Below are positions 33,001 through 43,114 of a DNA stretch of 64,000 nucleotides, one piece after another. The position numbers were made by a program, and so were the translations under genes. The DNA is from Entomortierella parvispora (Eukaryota > Mortierellomycota > Mortierellomycetes > Mortierellales > Mortierellaceae): contig OY752152.1 in assembly GCA_963573315.1 (NCBI GenBank), positions 310,001-374,000 of the forward strand, given 5' to 3'. How positions within the stretch are numbered: the first letter of the stretch is position 1; each line of letters begins with the position of its first letter. Under the pieces are notes generated by a model, which was not told the DNA's origin, searched no databases, and saw only the letters and a program-made list of their open reading frames with translations.

Positions 33001-34650
33001 TCTCGCCAGACTGACAACGGACGCGGCCTTGGTCAAGTTTGTAGAACGTCAAGGAGAAAACTATTTATCGACAGAAGGTATCAAATCACACATTTCCATT
33101 GTATCACACCGTAATATTTACCTTCTTTCGTTGACATCCTTTTCATGATCTTGTAGATGAGGAGCTTCGTTCAGTCCCTGCGATTGTCATACGTGAGATT
33201 TCCAAGAATGCTGCAGATAAATTCAAGGGCGTAGCATCTAGTATTCTGCCCATTGTCTACTACGGAACATTCGACCCTAGCAAGGATATTAATGCCATTT
33301 GGAAGGAGGTATGGGAGGAGCACACGAACGGCTCCTCTTCAGCTGTAAAGCTGTACGCTACCGAACTGGTCGAAGTCCTCTCCAAGCAACTGACTTCAGC
33401 CTCTTGGAGCGCAAAGAAGCAGTCTGCTCAGGCACTCAAAGGTGTTTCAGAAGTGATGGGTAAGAACACGATGTGCATTGGTAACTAAAGAGTGTTGGCA
33501 TGAACAACTAGTCACTCACTTTTGTTTGTATCATATCTCTAGACTTGAGCCGAGATTTGGACAATCTTCTGCCACTTATCATTGATGGGCTGTCAGGGCG
33601 CACTTGGCAAGGAAAAGAACATGTGGTCGAACTGCTGGCCGCTGTTACGGCGAATTCCAAAGATTACTTTGTGGGAAAGAAGGACAAATTGCAAGAAATT
33701 GCAAAGGTAACAATCTTTATCTTTTCATGATGCCAGCAAGAGTGCTTATTCTTTCACTGACAGTGCTGATCCTGATGACGTCTGAGTAGGTGCTTTTAAG
33801 AGAGAGCAAAAAGGTCAACAAGCAATACCGCCGGTATGCCATTGATGCTCTTGGAAAGTTCTTGGACACGTTCGAGGAGGTTGATTATTACGTCGAGGTC
33901 AAATCGATGTTGTTTACCATTTTGGAGAACAAGGAAGATGAAGACGACGAGGACGAGGAAATGGAAAAGCCACTTCAACTTGTTGTCATGGCCAGCGCTG
34001 CTAAAGCGCTCGGTTTGGCCTGGACAAGAAACCCACAGCTGCAAGGTAAGAAAACCTCGGCCTTTTTTTTTTTTTTTTCTTTTTTTCTAGTATCTCTTCC
34101 TGCCAGTCGTTATTCCCAGCTCGCAGCTAACCTATTCTTCATTTTAAATAATAGCACAACACGCACCAGAGTTTGTCGAGAAGGCCAGCTCGGCCTTGGT
34201 ACGCAATATCTGGAACGTCCGTAGTGGACTCTTGGAGTCGTTCGAAAGCTTTTTCGCAAAGTTGAACTTTACCGGATCTGATGCAGTGTTGACGGACGCG
34301 TCGTTGGGATTGATCTTGGACAGCCTTTTGGAGGGCAGTTTGAAAGATTTCAAGTATGTCAGTATCCGTAACCAAGGATTGCACCTTGTCAAGAATGTTA
34401 TTGAAAAACTGAAAGGTAAGTTAAAGAAGAGGACAAAAAGTGGATGCCTTGGATTTCTTGCCTTTTTTTATTTTTTTATTTTTTTTTTGAAATCGATCTC
34501 TAACATGGTGTGTGTATCCTTTTTTCATTAGGCACGGCGTACTACACTCCTGCGGTGAAGGAGAAGTTGCGTGTGGTTCTTCAGGCTTTGAGAAAGGACC
34601 CATTGCCGAGTATCTCTGAGGAGGCAACACTTCTTGAAAACGGTTTATAA
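27046..34650 (+). CDS. ECM29: Proteasome adaptor/scaffold protein ECM29
   Basis: A 25-exon gene encoding 1,843 aa (yeast about 1,870). Exons: 27046-27064, 27178-27308, 27392-27556, 27646-27735, 27820-28004, 28095-28236, 28312-28549, 28629-28916, 29008-29064, 29138-29334, 29401-29974, 30056-30159, 30237-30395, 30479-31129, 31217-31271, 31363-31915, 32008-32405, 32490-32578, 32663-32770, 32852-33077, 33157-33459, 33543-33706, 33790-34045, 34155-34415 and 34532-34650. All phases agree. Ecm29 is a HEAT-repeat protein that tethers the 26S core to the regulatory particle and checks faulty proteasomes. The N-terminus (VELRFALAETDAQLEKTL, then HINKRIRPKP) and the C-terminal HEAT region (VRKSYAVAVGYLARL) are typical. 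Intron 10 uses a GC donor (GCAAGT at 29335). An acidic DEDDEDEEME stretch lies near the end. Confidence 0.93.
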
Positions 34651-34936
34651 ACTGAGGATCACTTTATTTTGTGTATTGTCTATATTGCCGTGTTCACCTT
34701 GGCGCCAGACCATTTTTAGCAGTATTTGTAATGGACTAGCAATTCATCAGAGATTAAAATAAACCCATCTCATAAGCCCATAATAATCCAACGCCTACCA
34801 AACTCTGCTTCAGTATGGTAAGAAGAGCCGACATCGAAGAGTCAAAAAGCAACGTCACTGTGAACAAGCCAGTTACTTCTGTCATATTCTCATGCGCCTG
34901 TTGATGTTCTCCTTATCTCTTTCCCAAACTACAGTC
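34651..34936. other. 3' flank of ECM29
   Basis: Transcript end region with an AATAAA-type signal near 34757. No gene is seen. Confidence 0.55.
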
Positions 34937-35184
34937 GAGTTCTTTTTTTTTTCGCCACTTTTACTAGTGAAAAGTGGCGGATAATGTTTGAATTTAGTAT
35001 TCAAAAGACCCGAGAATATAAGGATTGCCATCGTCTGTGTAACTCTCTTTTAGCAAGGGTCGACAGTTCACCCTGTCAAAGGGAGGCCTTGGACACACGA
35101 TTTTTAATGAACAAAACACGATTCAAATATTATCCTCCACTACGCCACTTTTCACTAGTAAAAGTGGCGGAAAAAACGAACTCG
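34937..35184. mobile_element. MITE-like element with long, internally palindromic terminal inverted repeats
   Basis: The outer about 55-60 bases of this 248-bp segment are inverted copies of each other. Both ends start CGAGTTC, continue through a T run into CGCCACTTTT, an ACTAGT centre and AAAAGTGGCG, then a GGATAAT(G/A)TTTGAAT subterminal block. Each CGCCACTTTT...AAAAGTGGCG unit is itself a palindrome, so each end can fold alone. There is no coding capacity, and no target-site duplication is obvious. Size, non-coding interior and terminal repeats fit a non-autonomous DNA transposon. Confidence 0.8.
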
Positions 35185-35644
35185 TCTGTACTCTTTCCCT
35201 GACCTCGCTGTTTGGAGTTCTCGCTCTCCTCTGCCCTCACTGCTCCCTGCCCTGTTCGTCCCTGCCCTTGCTCCTCTAAATCCCTATCCTTTCTTTTCCC
35301 CGCCCTTTCTTTTCCCCGCCCTTTCTCTTCCCTGCCCTTTCTTTTCGTGCAACCCTCGCTTTCCTCAGGTCACTTCCTTTTACCAACATCCCTTTCTTTT
35401 CATGTATTCTCATGCATCCTTTTATTTTGTTTTCCCTCTTCACGTATGTAAAGGAGCCGTATCAATCCAGTGTCCTGTACCAAAACACATCTGTCCCCGA
35501 TCCCAGCTCAAGACTCTTGACATGCAGACAGCATCCTTCCGTGTGCGGTACGTCCTTATTATGGTGCATGCCGATTTATTAACAATTCTATCCTATTCAC
35601 AGTCTTTAACAACAATCCGGAATTTGTCATATTATCTATAGAAC
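35185..35644. other. Intergenic, pyrimidine-rich
   Basis: A degenerate CCCTGCCCTTTCTTTTCC repeat lies near 35275-35345. It may be the promoter of the small secreted protein gene. No other gene is seen. Confidence 0.5.
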
Positions 35645-35875
35645 ATGACTCGCCTTAGCATGCACTTTATCCTTACCGCCTCATTGATTATCATATGCGC
35701 GTGTAGCACAGTTGTGCATGGGGATGTCGCACATTGTGGTACTCCCTTTTATCCTCATAGCTGCTGGAAATACGCTGGTCCCCATTTATCCTGGGGCTAT
35801 ATTCAGCCGCATGTTTTTTGCTGCAAAGACTCCGATTGTGATGTCAAGGTGTCATGTGTCAACATTCAACACTGA
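35645..35875 (+). CDS. Small secreted cysteine-rich protein
   Basis: A 76-aa frame starting at an ATG preceded by AT-rich DNA. Residues 1-26 form a signal peptide with a strong hydrophobic core (FILTASLIIICA), probably cleaved after VVHG. The mature 50 residues contain six cysteines in a C-x8-C-x18-CC-x5-C-x5-C arrangement, suggesting three disulfides, and many aromatic and histidine residues. No family is recognised. Proteins of this size and cysteine content are typical fungal secreted effectors or antimicrobial peptides, but no function can be assigned. The gene could be longer if a 3' intron exists. Confidence 0.55.
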   Translation: MTRLSMHFILTASLIIICACSTVVHGDVAHCGTPFYPHSCWKYAGPHLSWGYIQPHVFCCKDSDCDVKVSCVNIQH

Positions 35876-36275
35876 TTAGGGAGAACACACTACACTCGGC
35901 AACTACATTAGCTGGCTTTGATTTTGTTATCCTTGCTTTACAGTATTTCCACTGAAAAATGCAACTATTATCAAGCCACATAAAGAGTGGACGTTGCCGT
36001 GTGACAAGCTAGCACAGGCCTGCATCTTTATTTTCTTATAATGCCTTAGGGCTGTGAGTGACAGTACGATGACAGTAGTAAAGACTTTCGACGATGCCTA
36101 CCTCACTGACCTTTCAATTGCTAGATCTCATATCTACACTCTGATGACACAGAATGGCCATTGCAAACAACGAGGGCCCGTAATAGTTTCAAAATCTCTC
36201 TCATTGACAATCCCAATTCCACATCACTTTTTTAAACAGTGTATTACAAATGCTGCGTAAATAATCGTATCTATA
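35876..36275. other. Intergenic region between the small secreted protein and the F-box gene
   Basis: Only short, uncharacterised frames are seen (for example 36054-36260), without domain or splice evidence. Confidence 0.5.
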
Positions 36276-38897
36276 TTATTGGCAAGGCATGGTCGTGTTC
36301 GAGAACTGGACTTCAGGCCGGAGGCGATGGATGACCCGCTCCAAGGACGCCAGATCCGAGTCCCAGCTCTCGACATAATACACTGTCAGTTTTTCCAACT
36401 TTGACCAGCACCTAACTCGGTGATCCAGAGCACGTTCACGTAGAGCTGCCTTGATATCCTTCTCCAGCCCAAGATATTGAATCAAGGGGGGCGACTCTTG
36501 AGCACTGATATTTTGGTTTTCAGAAAAGACTCGACTCTCTTTAGAAAAATGAATCGTATGATTGTTGACATGCTCTGGCAGTCGTTGCAGCGGCAACGGT
36601 GATGGCGACAACGGACCGGGGGCTGTCGTCTCTAGAGGGTGAGTCGGGGAGAGGGGGTCAAGAGGGTGACGCCAACTCTGGGTCCGTCGCAGGATATTGA
36701 ACCCGATGGAAGGGCCACCTGCAGGAACATCTAGCCTCTCTTCCTCCCCTTCCTCTGATCCTTCTGTTCCCTCTGCTCCCTGTCCTTCTTCTAACAAGGG
36801 TGCGGATTCCGCAGAAGTTGAACTTTGGGTGGGAGTAGTCGTGTTGGTGGTGGTCGTTGGAAGAATAAGTGGTCCTGTGGTAGTTGCCTTTGCAGTCTGT
36901 TCAGACCGCTGGACCCACTTTCGAACTATGCCAAGACCGTCGCCATCTGACTTTCGACGCGGGGGTCCTCGACCAGAGGGCGAAGGTGGGTCCTGAAGGG
37001 CAGAGTATTTTTTTTTCCCCAGTTTTCTTTCCAGAGTCGGTGACGCGTTGCCGTTGCTGCTGGGCTCAAATGTGACGATGGGCCCTTGCAAAGACCATTT
37101 TACTATCTGCCAAGGAGTCGGGTGTCGAGTCAGCCAATAAAAGTCACGCTCCTTGAACAGTCCAGAGGATGACGAAGAAGCTGAACTCGGGGATGCTGAT
37201 CCTGACCCAGATCCTTCCTTTACTCCACCATAATGGAAAGCACTATGGTGATTGGAGTTACTACACTTAACCACAGGCGGCCGAGGTGGTTTCCTGATCT
37301 GAAGCGTCAGTTTCTCAAGATCCTTCATCCTAGTCAGAAGGCAGAATCCACCCTCCAGAGTCAAGTTCAACCTGGATTTTGCAACAGTCAACAATCGCAG
37401 ACAAGGACACACTCGAGAGAGATATCCAAAGATAGCTCGGCTCTGTTCTGGACTCGAGGACGATCGTTTGTTGAATGGAGAGACGGAGATCAGGGTTGAG
37501 GAGGAAGCGGATCTGGAAGGAGTAGCTGTCGAGGAAGAAGAACCCGAGGAAGAGGAAGATGGCATGGACTTGAAGGAGATGTACAAAGTCTGCAATTTGC
37601 GACAGGTCCAGACTCGAGGCCAATATCGTTCCATGCCATCGGCTTGTGGAGATTCCGGTGTGGACACTGTAGGATTTACGACATTAATAGATGTGGCACC
37701 GGCAACAGCAGGGGCGGTGGTGGCGGCAGTGGGAGAGGGAGGGGCAACCTGAAGGCCCCTCTCGCCATCGCTCTCATATCCTGCATCGTCTTGGGGGTTT
37801 CCTGCCAAGTGGCCATCCTGCGGCTCGTTCTTTCTAGGGACGATATCGAAATACTCGATGTAAAACTGGACATGTTCGGCTTTCAGGTGCAAGAGGTGGG
37901 GGGAATCGCAAAGGAAATCATGAAGGGCCTGATTCAAAGCAGCTTCGTTAAAAGGGTTCTGCGAGGGGTAGATCTCCAGGAGGGTGATCGTATTCAAAAC
38001 CGGCGTGTGGGGGACTACGGAGGTGAAGATGGGGGCCAGATGAGGAGCAGAAACATGTGGACGGCCCTCGAAAGGACGACTGTTGAAAGGATGTGGTGGA
38101 AGGCTGTCTTTCCTCACCCGGAGTTGCGACAGGACAGCAGGAACCATGTCCCGAGTCGAAAAGCCGAGACTTTGCACTCGAGGAAAGAGTCTGAGAACCA
38201 GACGGAGGTCGGACGAGGACATAGTAGAGTCCCGATGGGATATCTGGATGGACTCGAGTCGTGGACACCATTGTGCAAGACGACGCAAGAACTCCTTGGA
38301 GACAGAGGGGCTACACTCCGAGTCGTCCGTCATCAAATCACCCTCGCCGCTCATCTCACTTTGCCCACCTTGATTGCTGTTGGGACCTGCGGTAGTAACG
38401 GCAACAGCTGCAGTAGCAGTAGTAGTAACTGCCGCAGCGGCGACGGCAGTGTCGACCCGATCCTTGTAAAGTCCTGTCACCTTGAGCTCTCGCAGATCTG
38501 GACTCTTTTCCAAGATGGGTATTAGCAATGTCTCTGAAACCAGCATGTGTGTCAAGACCAGAGCCTGCAGTTTCAGCAGAGGCAAAGGCTCCTGCTCCAC
38601 CACCGTCATGACTGCACCATTGTCTGTCCCCGTCCGGATCGTCACAGCGGATAGTCGCGAGAGTTCTTGTGAGGCAAAGGGAATGAACCCTGAGGCAGGC
38701 TCGACATGCAGTGCCACAAGGAGGGGACAGTGCCGAAGAATTTGATCGAGTTGGTAAGATTCTTTTAGGACGTTTTCGATCCGGATTACTCGCAGCGTGG
38801 AGCCAATGGAGGGCAAGATGGGAAGAAGTCGACGAAGGAGGTTCAAGATGGGGCCGATATGAAGTTCCAGGACTGCCATGGGCGGCCGCTGCTGCTG

Positions 38898-38928
<31 letters not shown>

Positions 38929-39431
38929 ATTGTTGTTGTTGTTGTTGTTGTTGTTGATGTTGTGGATGATGTTGCCGTTGACGGTGTTGTCGTGACGGTG
39001 GGGGCGGAGGCGGCATTGGCAAGAAACTGTTTTCGTTGTTTCTCCAGGACCCTGCAGGCCTCTTGCAGATTAATCCAGGCCTGATCCTGAAAATATGGGT
39101 GAGCACTTTGTATCCGAGGAACGATGATTTTGAGGACATTGATCTGGCCAAGCTTGGACAGGAGCCTCTGCTGCTCTGGCAAGTTGACGGTATCGCACCA
39201 GACCAGGGTATGGACCATGACAGACTGACTGGTAGCGTTCCAGAGTCGACAAACAAGTCGAGTCGTGTGCAAGAGCTGGTGTTGACTGACATGCGAGAGA
39301 ATCTTTTCGAGGATCTCGGGGATTTGGACGGGAGAGGGTCGAGCAGAGGCTGTGGAAGAGGAGGATGAGGACGAGGAGGAGAAGAAGGGGATCCGTCGAA
39401 AGGTCGACGACCTTTTGAGCGTGGAGACCAT
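36276..39431 (-). CDS. Large F-box protein with leucine-rich repeat-like body
   Basis: A single uninterrupted frame of 1,051 aa. An F-box lies at about residues 33-75 (VQIPEILEKILSHVSQHQLLHTTRLVCRLWN), the motif that binds Skp1 in SCF ubiquitin ligases. The remainder has irregular leucine-rich segments (for example LLVALHVEP, LKLQALVLTHMLVSETLL, SPDLRELKVTGL, CLRLLTVAKS), likely forming the substrate-binding surface, separated by long low-complexity stretches: poly-Ser after residue 17, a T/A/Q-rich stretch near 145-180, and Ser/Pro/Glu-rich regions near 600-660 and 800-960. The poly-Thr/Ala stretch is encoded by GTT/GCT trinucleotide repeats. F-box/LRR families of this layout are greatly expanded in some Mucoromycota. 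The substrate is unknown. Confidence 0.85.
38888..38957. repeat. Trinucleotide repeat inside the F-box gene
   Basis: GCTGTT and then GTT repeats on the plus strand encode alternating Ala/Thr and Gln on the minus strand. The tract is in frame and a likely site of length variation. Confidence 0.75.
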
Positions 39432-40545
39432 TACTATCTGTGTATTTTGCTAAGCTGTGGAATAATGAACAAAAAAAGGGCCGGTGGAATACCGGTAACA
39501 AAAGGAAAGGTGGTTTCCCAACAGAAAGCGGTTGAGAGAGAGAGAGAGGGAGAGAGAAAGAGATGGAAGAGATAGAGAGGAATAAAATAAAACAACATCA
39601 AAAAAGGACATGGGTCACATATGGGTCGTGCGTCTCCTCGGAAGGGCGCACGGTCAGGGCCTTTTGGGGCACAGTGCAAGTCTGTTGGCTCAGGCGTCAT
39701 TGTTTTTGTTGCGTTCTTGTCTGCCACGATGATCACGATGATCACGGACGGATGGTGTCGAAGGATCGCATTTGGGGGAGGGGAGCAAGAGCAGGAGGAG
39801 GAAGAGGAGGAGAAGACATGAAACAGATGCGTCTCCGTGGCGGGAATGTGAGAGCAGCGAATGCATGCATGCATGCGGAATGCTTGTTGTCTGCTGGTAA
39901 CATTGCCCATTCGGCCTTCCTTGCTTCCTTCGTTGGAGACAAACACAGACACGGGCAGAGAGAGACGGACGGACTGAGAAGCATTTTTATGCAAGGCAAA
40001 GACAAGGAAGACAAGGAACACAAGGCAAGGCAAGGCAGGCGCAAGGCAAGGGCAAGGCTGGACAACAGTTCAGCACTTGCAGAGCCGATCGATCCCTTCC
40101 ACACAGCACTGTCCAGTCAACAAACGAAAACCACAGGCATAGACTAGGCGACATGGCAGACATGACTGCGTGCCCCTTCCTCGTTGTCTCTCTCTTTTTC
40201 TCTCTCTCTCTCCCTTCCCCCCTTTCCCCCTTCGTCTTCCACGCGTGTCCCACACTCGAAGGATGCCCCCCCAGGGCTGTGATTGTGCTTTCCTTGCCTT
40301 GCCTTGTCTTGTCCATGCAACCACGGCCCTTTTTTTGCGCTTGTCGGGTCCACATGGAACACGCGTCATTCTGCCTGCGTGTTAATTGGTGGCAAAACAC
40401 GCCACCAAATTCAAATATATTTGTCGTGGAAGTGTGGAGGGTAGTGTACAAAGGCCGGGGAGCATCCTAGGCATTCCTCGGCCAGGGATGGGTTCTCCTC
40501 GCCCAAGGAGGTATCGTCGAGAGGGGCTATATCATTCTCCAGTCG
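39432..40545. other. Promoter/leader of the F-box gene and 3' flank of HEM25
   Basis: No gene is supported. GA-rich repeats at 39535-39565, GGA repeats near 39775-39815 and an AAGGCAAGGCAAGG tract near 39990-40050 make spurious open frames on both strands. The minus-strand leader of the F-box gene starts in the first part. Confidence 0.55.
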
Positions 40546-42521
40546 CTATACGAGATGCTCAGCCTTGCGAGCCACGTGCCAGCGCACCACCTCCTCATAG
40601 ACAGTCCATGAAATGGCAGAGTGGATGGATTTGCGTACAGTTCTCACCAGAATACCATCCAGGAATCCAATGGCGCCTTCCTCCTATTTTTGTTGAAGTT
40701 CAGAGAAAAGCACAAACACGTGTTAAAATCACTGTACAGAGAGGGCATTAAAGATGGAGAGAATTTCTCTTTGTTCTCAAGGATGAAATCAGAGAGGGCA
40801 CATTACCATGAGCACTTTGCGTGCAGCCTGCACAACATTCTTATACTCTGCCGGCTTGAGCTGCATCCTTGTCTTTAGCATGTCAAATGGGTGTGTCAAT
40901 GTTGTAGAGAGAAATCCTGCTGTCACACCAGATACCAAATGAATAGTAGGCGTGCTCACGTCAAAGTGAGGTGACGAAGCCTTCAAGTCTAACGAACCGC
41001 AGACACAGAGAATGCCAAAAGCATCTTTCAGTCCTCTTTTTTAAAAGATCACCAATATACCAACATATTAAAGCCAACTCCCCTGCCTCTTACCTGCAAG
41101 TTTAACTTTGCATTGCTCATAAAACAACACATATAGTCCGGCAAGAGGGGCGTCCCTCATAGCTGTTGCGCCAAATCCTGCCCAGAGTCCTGTATTGAAC
41201 CCAACAAAAAACTAGTTGTTAGATGGCTAGATCGTGGAGGAGCCTCAGGACACCCTCTTCTGAACACTGAACAAGGACCTGCTTATTTTGTCCTACCTCT
41301 AATACCCTCGCCTCTAAAGATGGACGTGAAGGCTCCGGACATACTCTTGTAGTTGTAGAGATTACTCTATTATCGATCCATTGCAGCGTGTTAGAAAACC
41401 GTGCGTGTGTATATGTATGTATGTGTGTGTATGTGTGTGTATGTGTGTGCGTCTTGATGTGCGTGTCTCGATCGGGTCTTCGGGAAGAACCTCCGAAAAC
41501 GTCAATCATTTTCAAATCTAGGCTTGACTGCGCAGCTTGCGCCACTATCCGGATCGTCCGCTTACCTCGTATCGCACTTTGATCACGGTGGCAGGCATCA
41601 TCACAAAGCCGATCGCGGCACGGGAAGCACCGCCCGCGACCAGGTTCTCGGTGTTGCTCAATTTGGGCAAAGCACTTGTGCCTGACTGTGTATCTGTCCG
41701 ATCCTGACCATTGATCTTGCGTCGTGCCAGCAGGGTCCTCGATTCGTTTAGTACGGTAAAGTACATGGCTGCACCCGGTACATTCCTTGCAAAAAGTAAA
41801 AACAAAAGTTTTGAGTAAGCCGAATGGATCCAGGAGCGGAAAGCAGGTTCAGACGCCAGGTTGGTAACACAAAGTTTAAAGTGCTCATGAAGTGGTAGCG
41901 GTATAATGGTTTTCTTGGATCTAAATCCAATGCGCTGTCCTCCTCCCGGAGGTGTGTACTGTTCCTTGTACTTTTGCTCTGGTTTTCTTGTTCCGCTGTT
42001 GCCATCCGTCATTATGATTGTGTTCACTGTTGTAGTTGTTGCAGCGCCCACGTTGTTCAGAGACAGGGTAGATTTGCATGAGTGTTATCCTCTTCAAGTC
42101 TCGTTACCTCACAATCGTGGGAACGGTGCCACGCCAAAGACTAAGAACAGATCCTTCCTTGATGATTCCAAAGACTGTCTTCCAGATCGTGCTACATGAG
42201 ACGTACAAGTTACAAAGGGAGAGGAAAGACGGTCAGCATTAAAAGTACGCCAGTACATCCCGACGCGCTCACAAGGAAACTTTTTCTGCTTCAACACGAG
42301 GAAGGCGAAGACCCAAGAAGGAGGACCCACCTCTCCAGAGGAGCAATCGTAACTCCAGACTGGCCACTGGCCTTGATAAAAGCAAGGTGGGCTTGTTGTT
42401 GCTGCTGGAGTCGTGTCTTGATCAGATCCAATGGCTGGACAAAAACGCATGCACAAAAGCCCGAGACTGCTCCGCCCAGGAGATGGGTTACTGGATCGCT
42501 TGCTTTTTGCTTGGAAGGCAT
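40546..42521 (-). CDS. HEM25: Mitochondrial glycine carrier (SLC25A38/Hem25)
   Basis: Seven exons on the minus strand: 42521-42331, 42191-42108, 41785-41566, 41366-41297, 41189-41094, 40988-40807 and 40683-40546; phases agree and give 326 aa. Mitochondrial carriers have three repeats of about 100 residues, each with two membrane helices and a Px[DE]xx[KR] motif. All three are seen: QPLDLIKTR near residue 30, MPATVIKVR (a variant, Thr in the acidic position) at the end of exon 3, and HPFDMLKTR in exon 6. SLC25A38/Hem25 imports glycine into the matrix for 5-aminolevulinate and heme synthesis. The segments [20 protein letters not shown] and [20 protein letters not shown] are characteristic of this subfamily. 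The 5' end lies 593 bp from the divergently transcribed PWP2 gene. Confidence 0.92.
41398..41450. repeat. GT/AT-rich microsatellite in a HEM25 intron
   Basis: Interrupted (GT)n and GTAT repeats lie within the intron between exons 3 and 4 of HEM25. Confidence 0.7.
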
Positions 42522-43114
42522 GGCGTGATTGTGAGTTTGATGGAGGCGCTTGATTGTTGGTTGGATGAGTGGAAGGAGAGATCTGAATGGGGTATGGGAG
42601 AGTGCAGAAAGGAGTGAAAGAAGAGATCAAAAAGAGAAAGAAAAAGAGAGGGAAGGAGAAAGAGAAGGAGAGTAAGAAGGGCTGGAAGGAGCGCACTCTC
42701 CACCAAGAGAGCGCAACGAAGGAAACACGAGAGCCGGCACGGACGGACGGACGGACGGAGAGCGACATAGCACAGAGAGAGAGGATTCGATTCGGAAGAG
42801 CACGAAAGACAGTCACTTGGGCAGCAGTGCCTGGAAATAGCGGTTTCAATGACGGGTGGAAATAAGGCTGTTGCCACCAAGTGCGGTCTGTTTACAGTGG
42901 CTTGGCCGCTCGAAAAAAAGAAAAAGATGTGCCCCTCCACAACCCACAACTCATGCATTCATTCAAACCAGAGGATAAACACTGTGACCCTTTCGCCTTG
43001 TCCCCTCACCTCTCTTCTCGTCTGTGCTCATTTTCATCCGCTTCACCACTGCCTCATCGCATTGCATTCATTCATTCATTCATCCTCCATCACTAATACC
43101 TTTGGCTGTGCATC
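42522..43114. promoter_or_regulatory. Divergent intergenic promoter region, HEM25 / PWP2
   Basis: These 593 bases separate two divergently transcribed housekeeping genes and must hold both promoters. No TATA box is obvious; GA- and CT-rich stretches, an (ACGG)4 repeat near 42746-42761 and ATTC repeats near 43066-43082 are seen. Confidence 0.6.

Noticed and set aside
37644-38525. 293-aa plus-strand open frame
   Set aside because: Antisense of the F-box gene; no recognisable domain.
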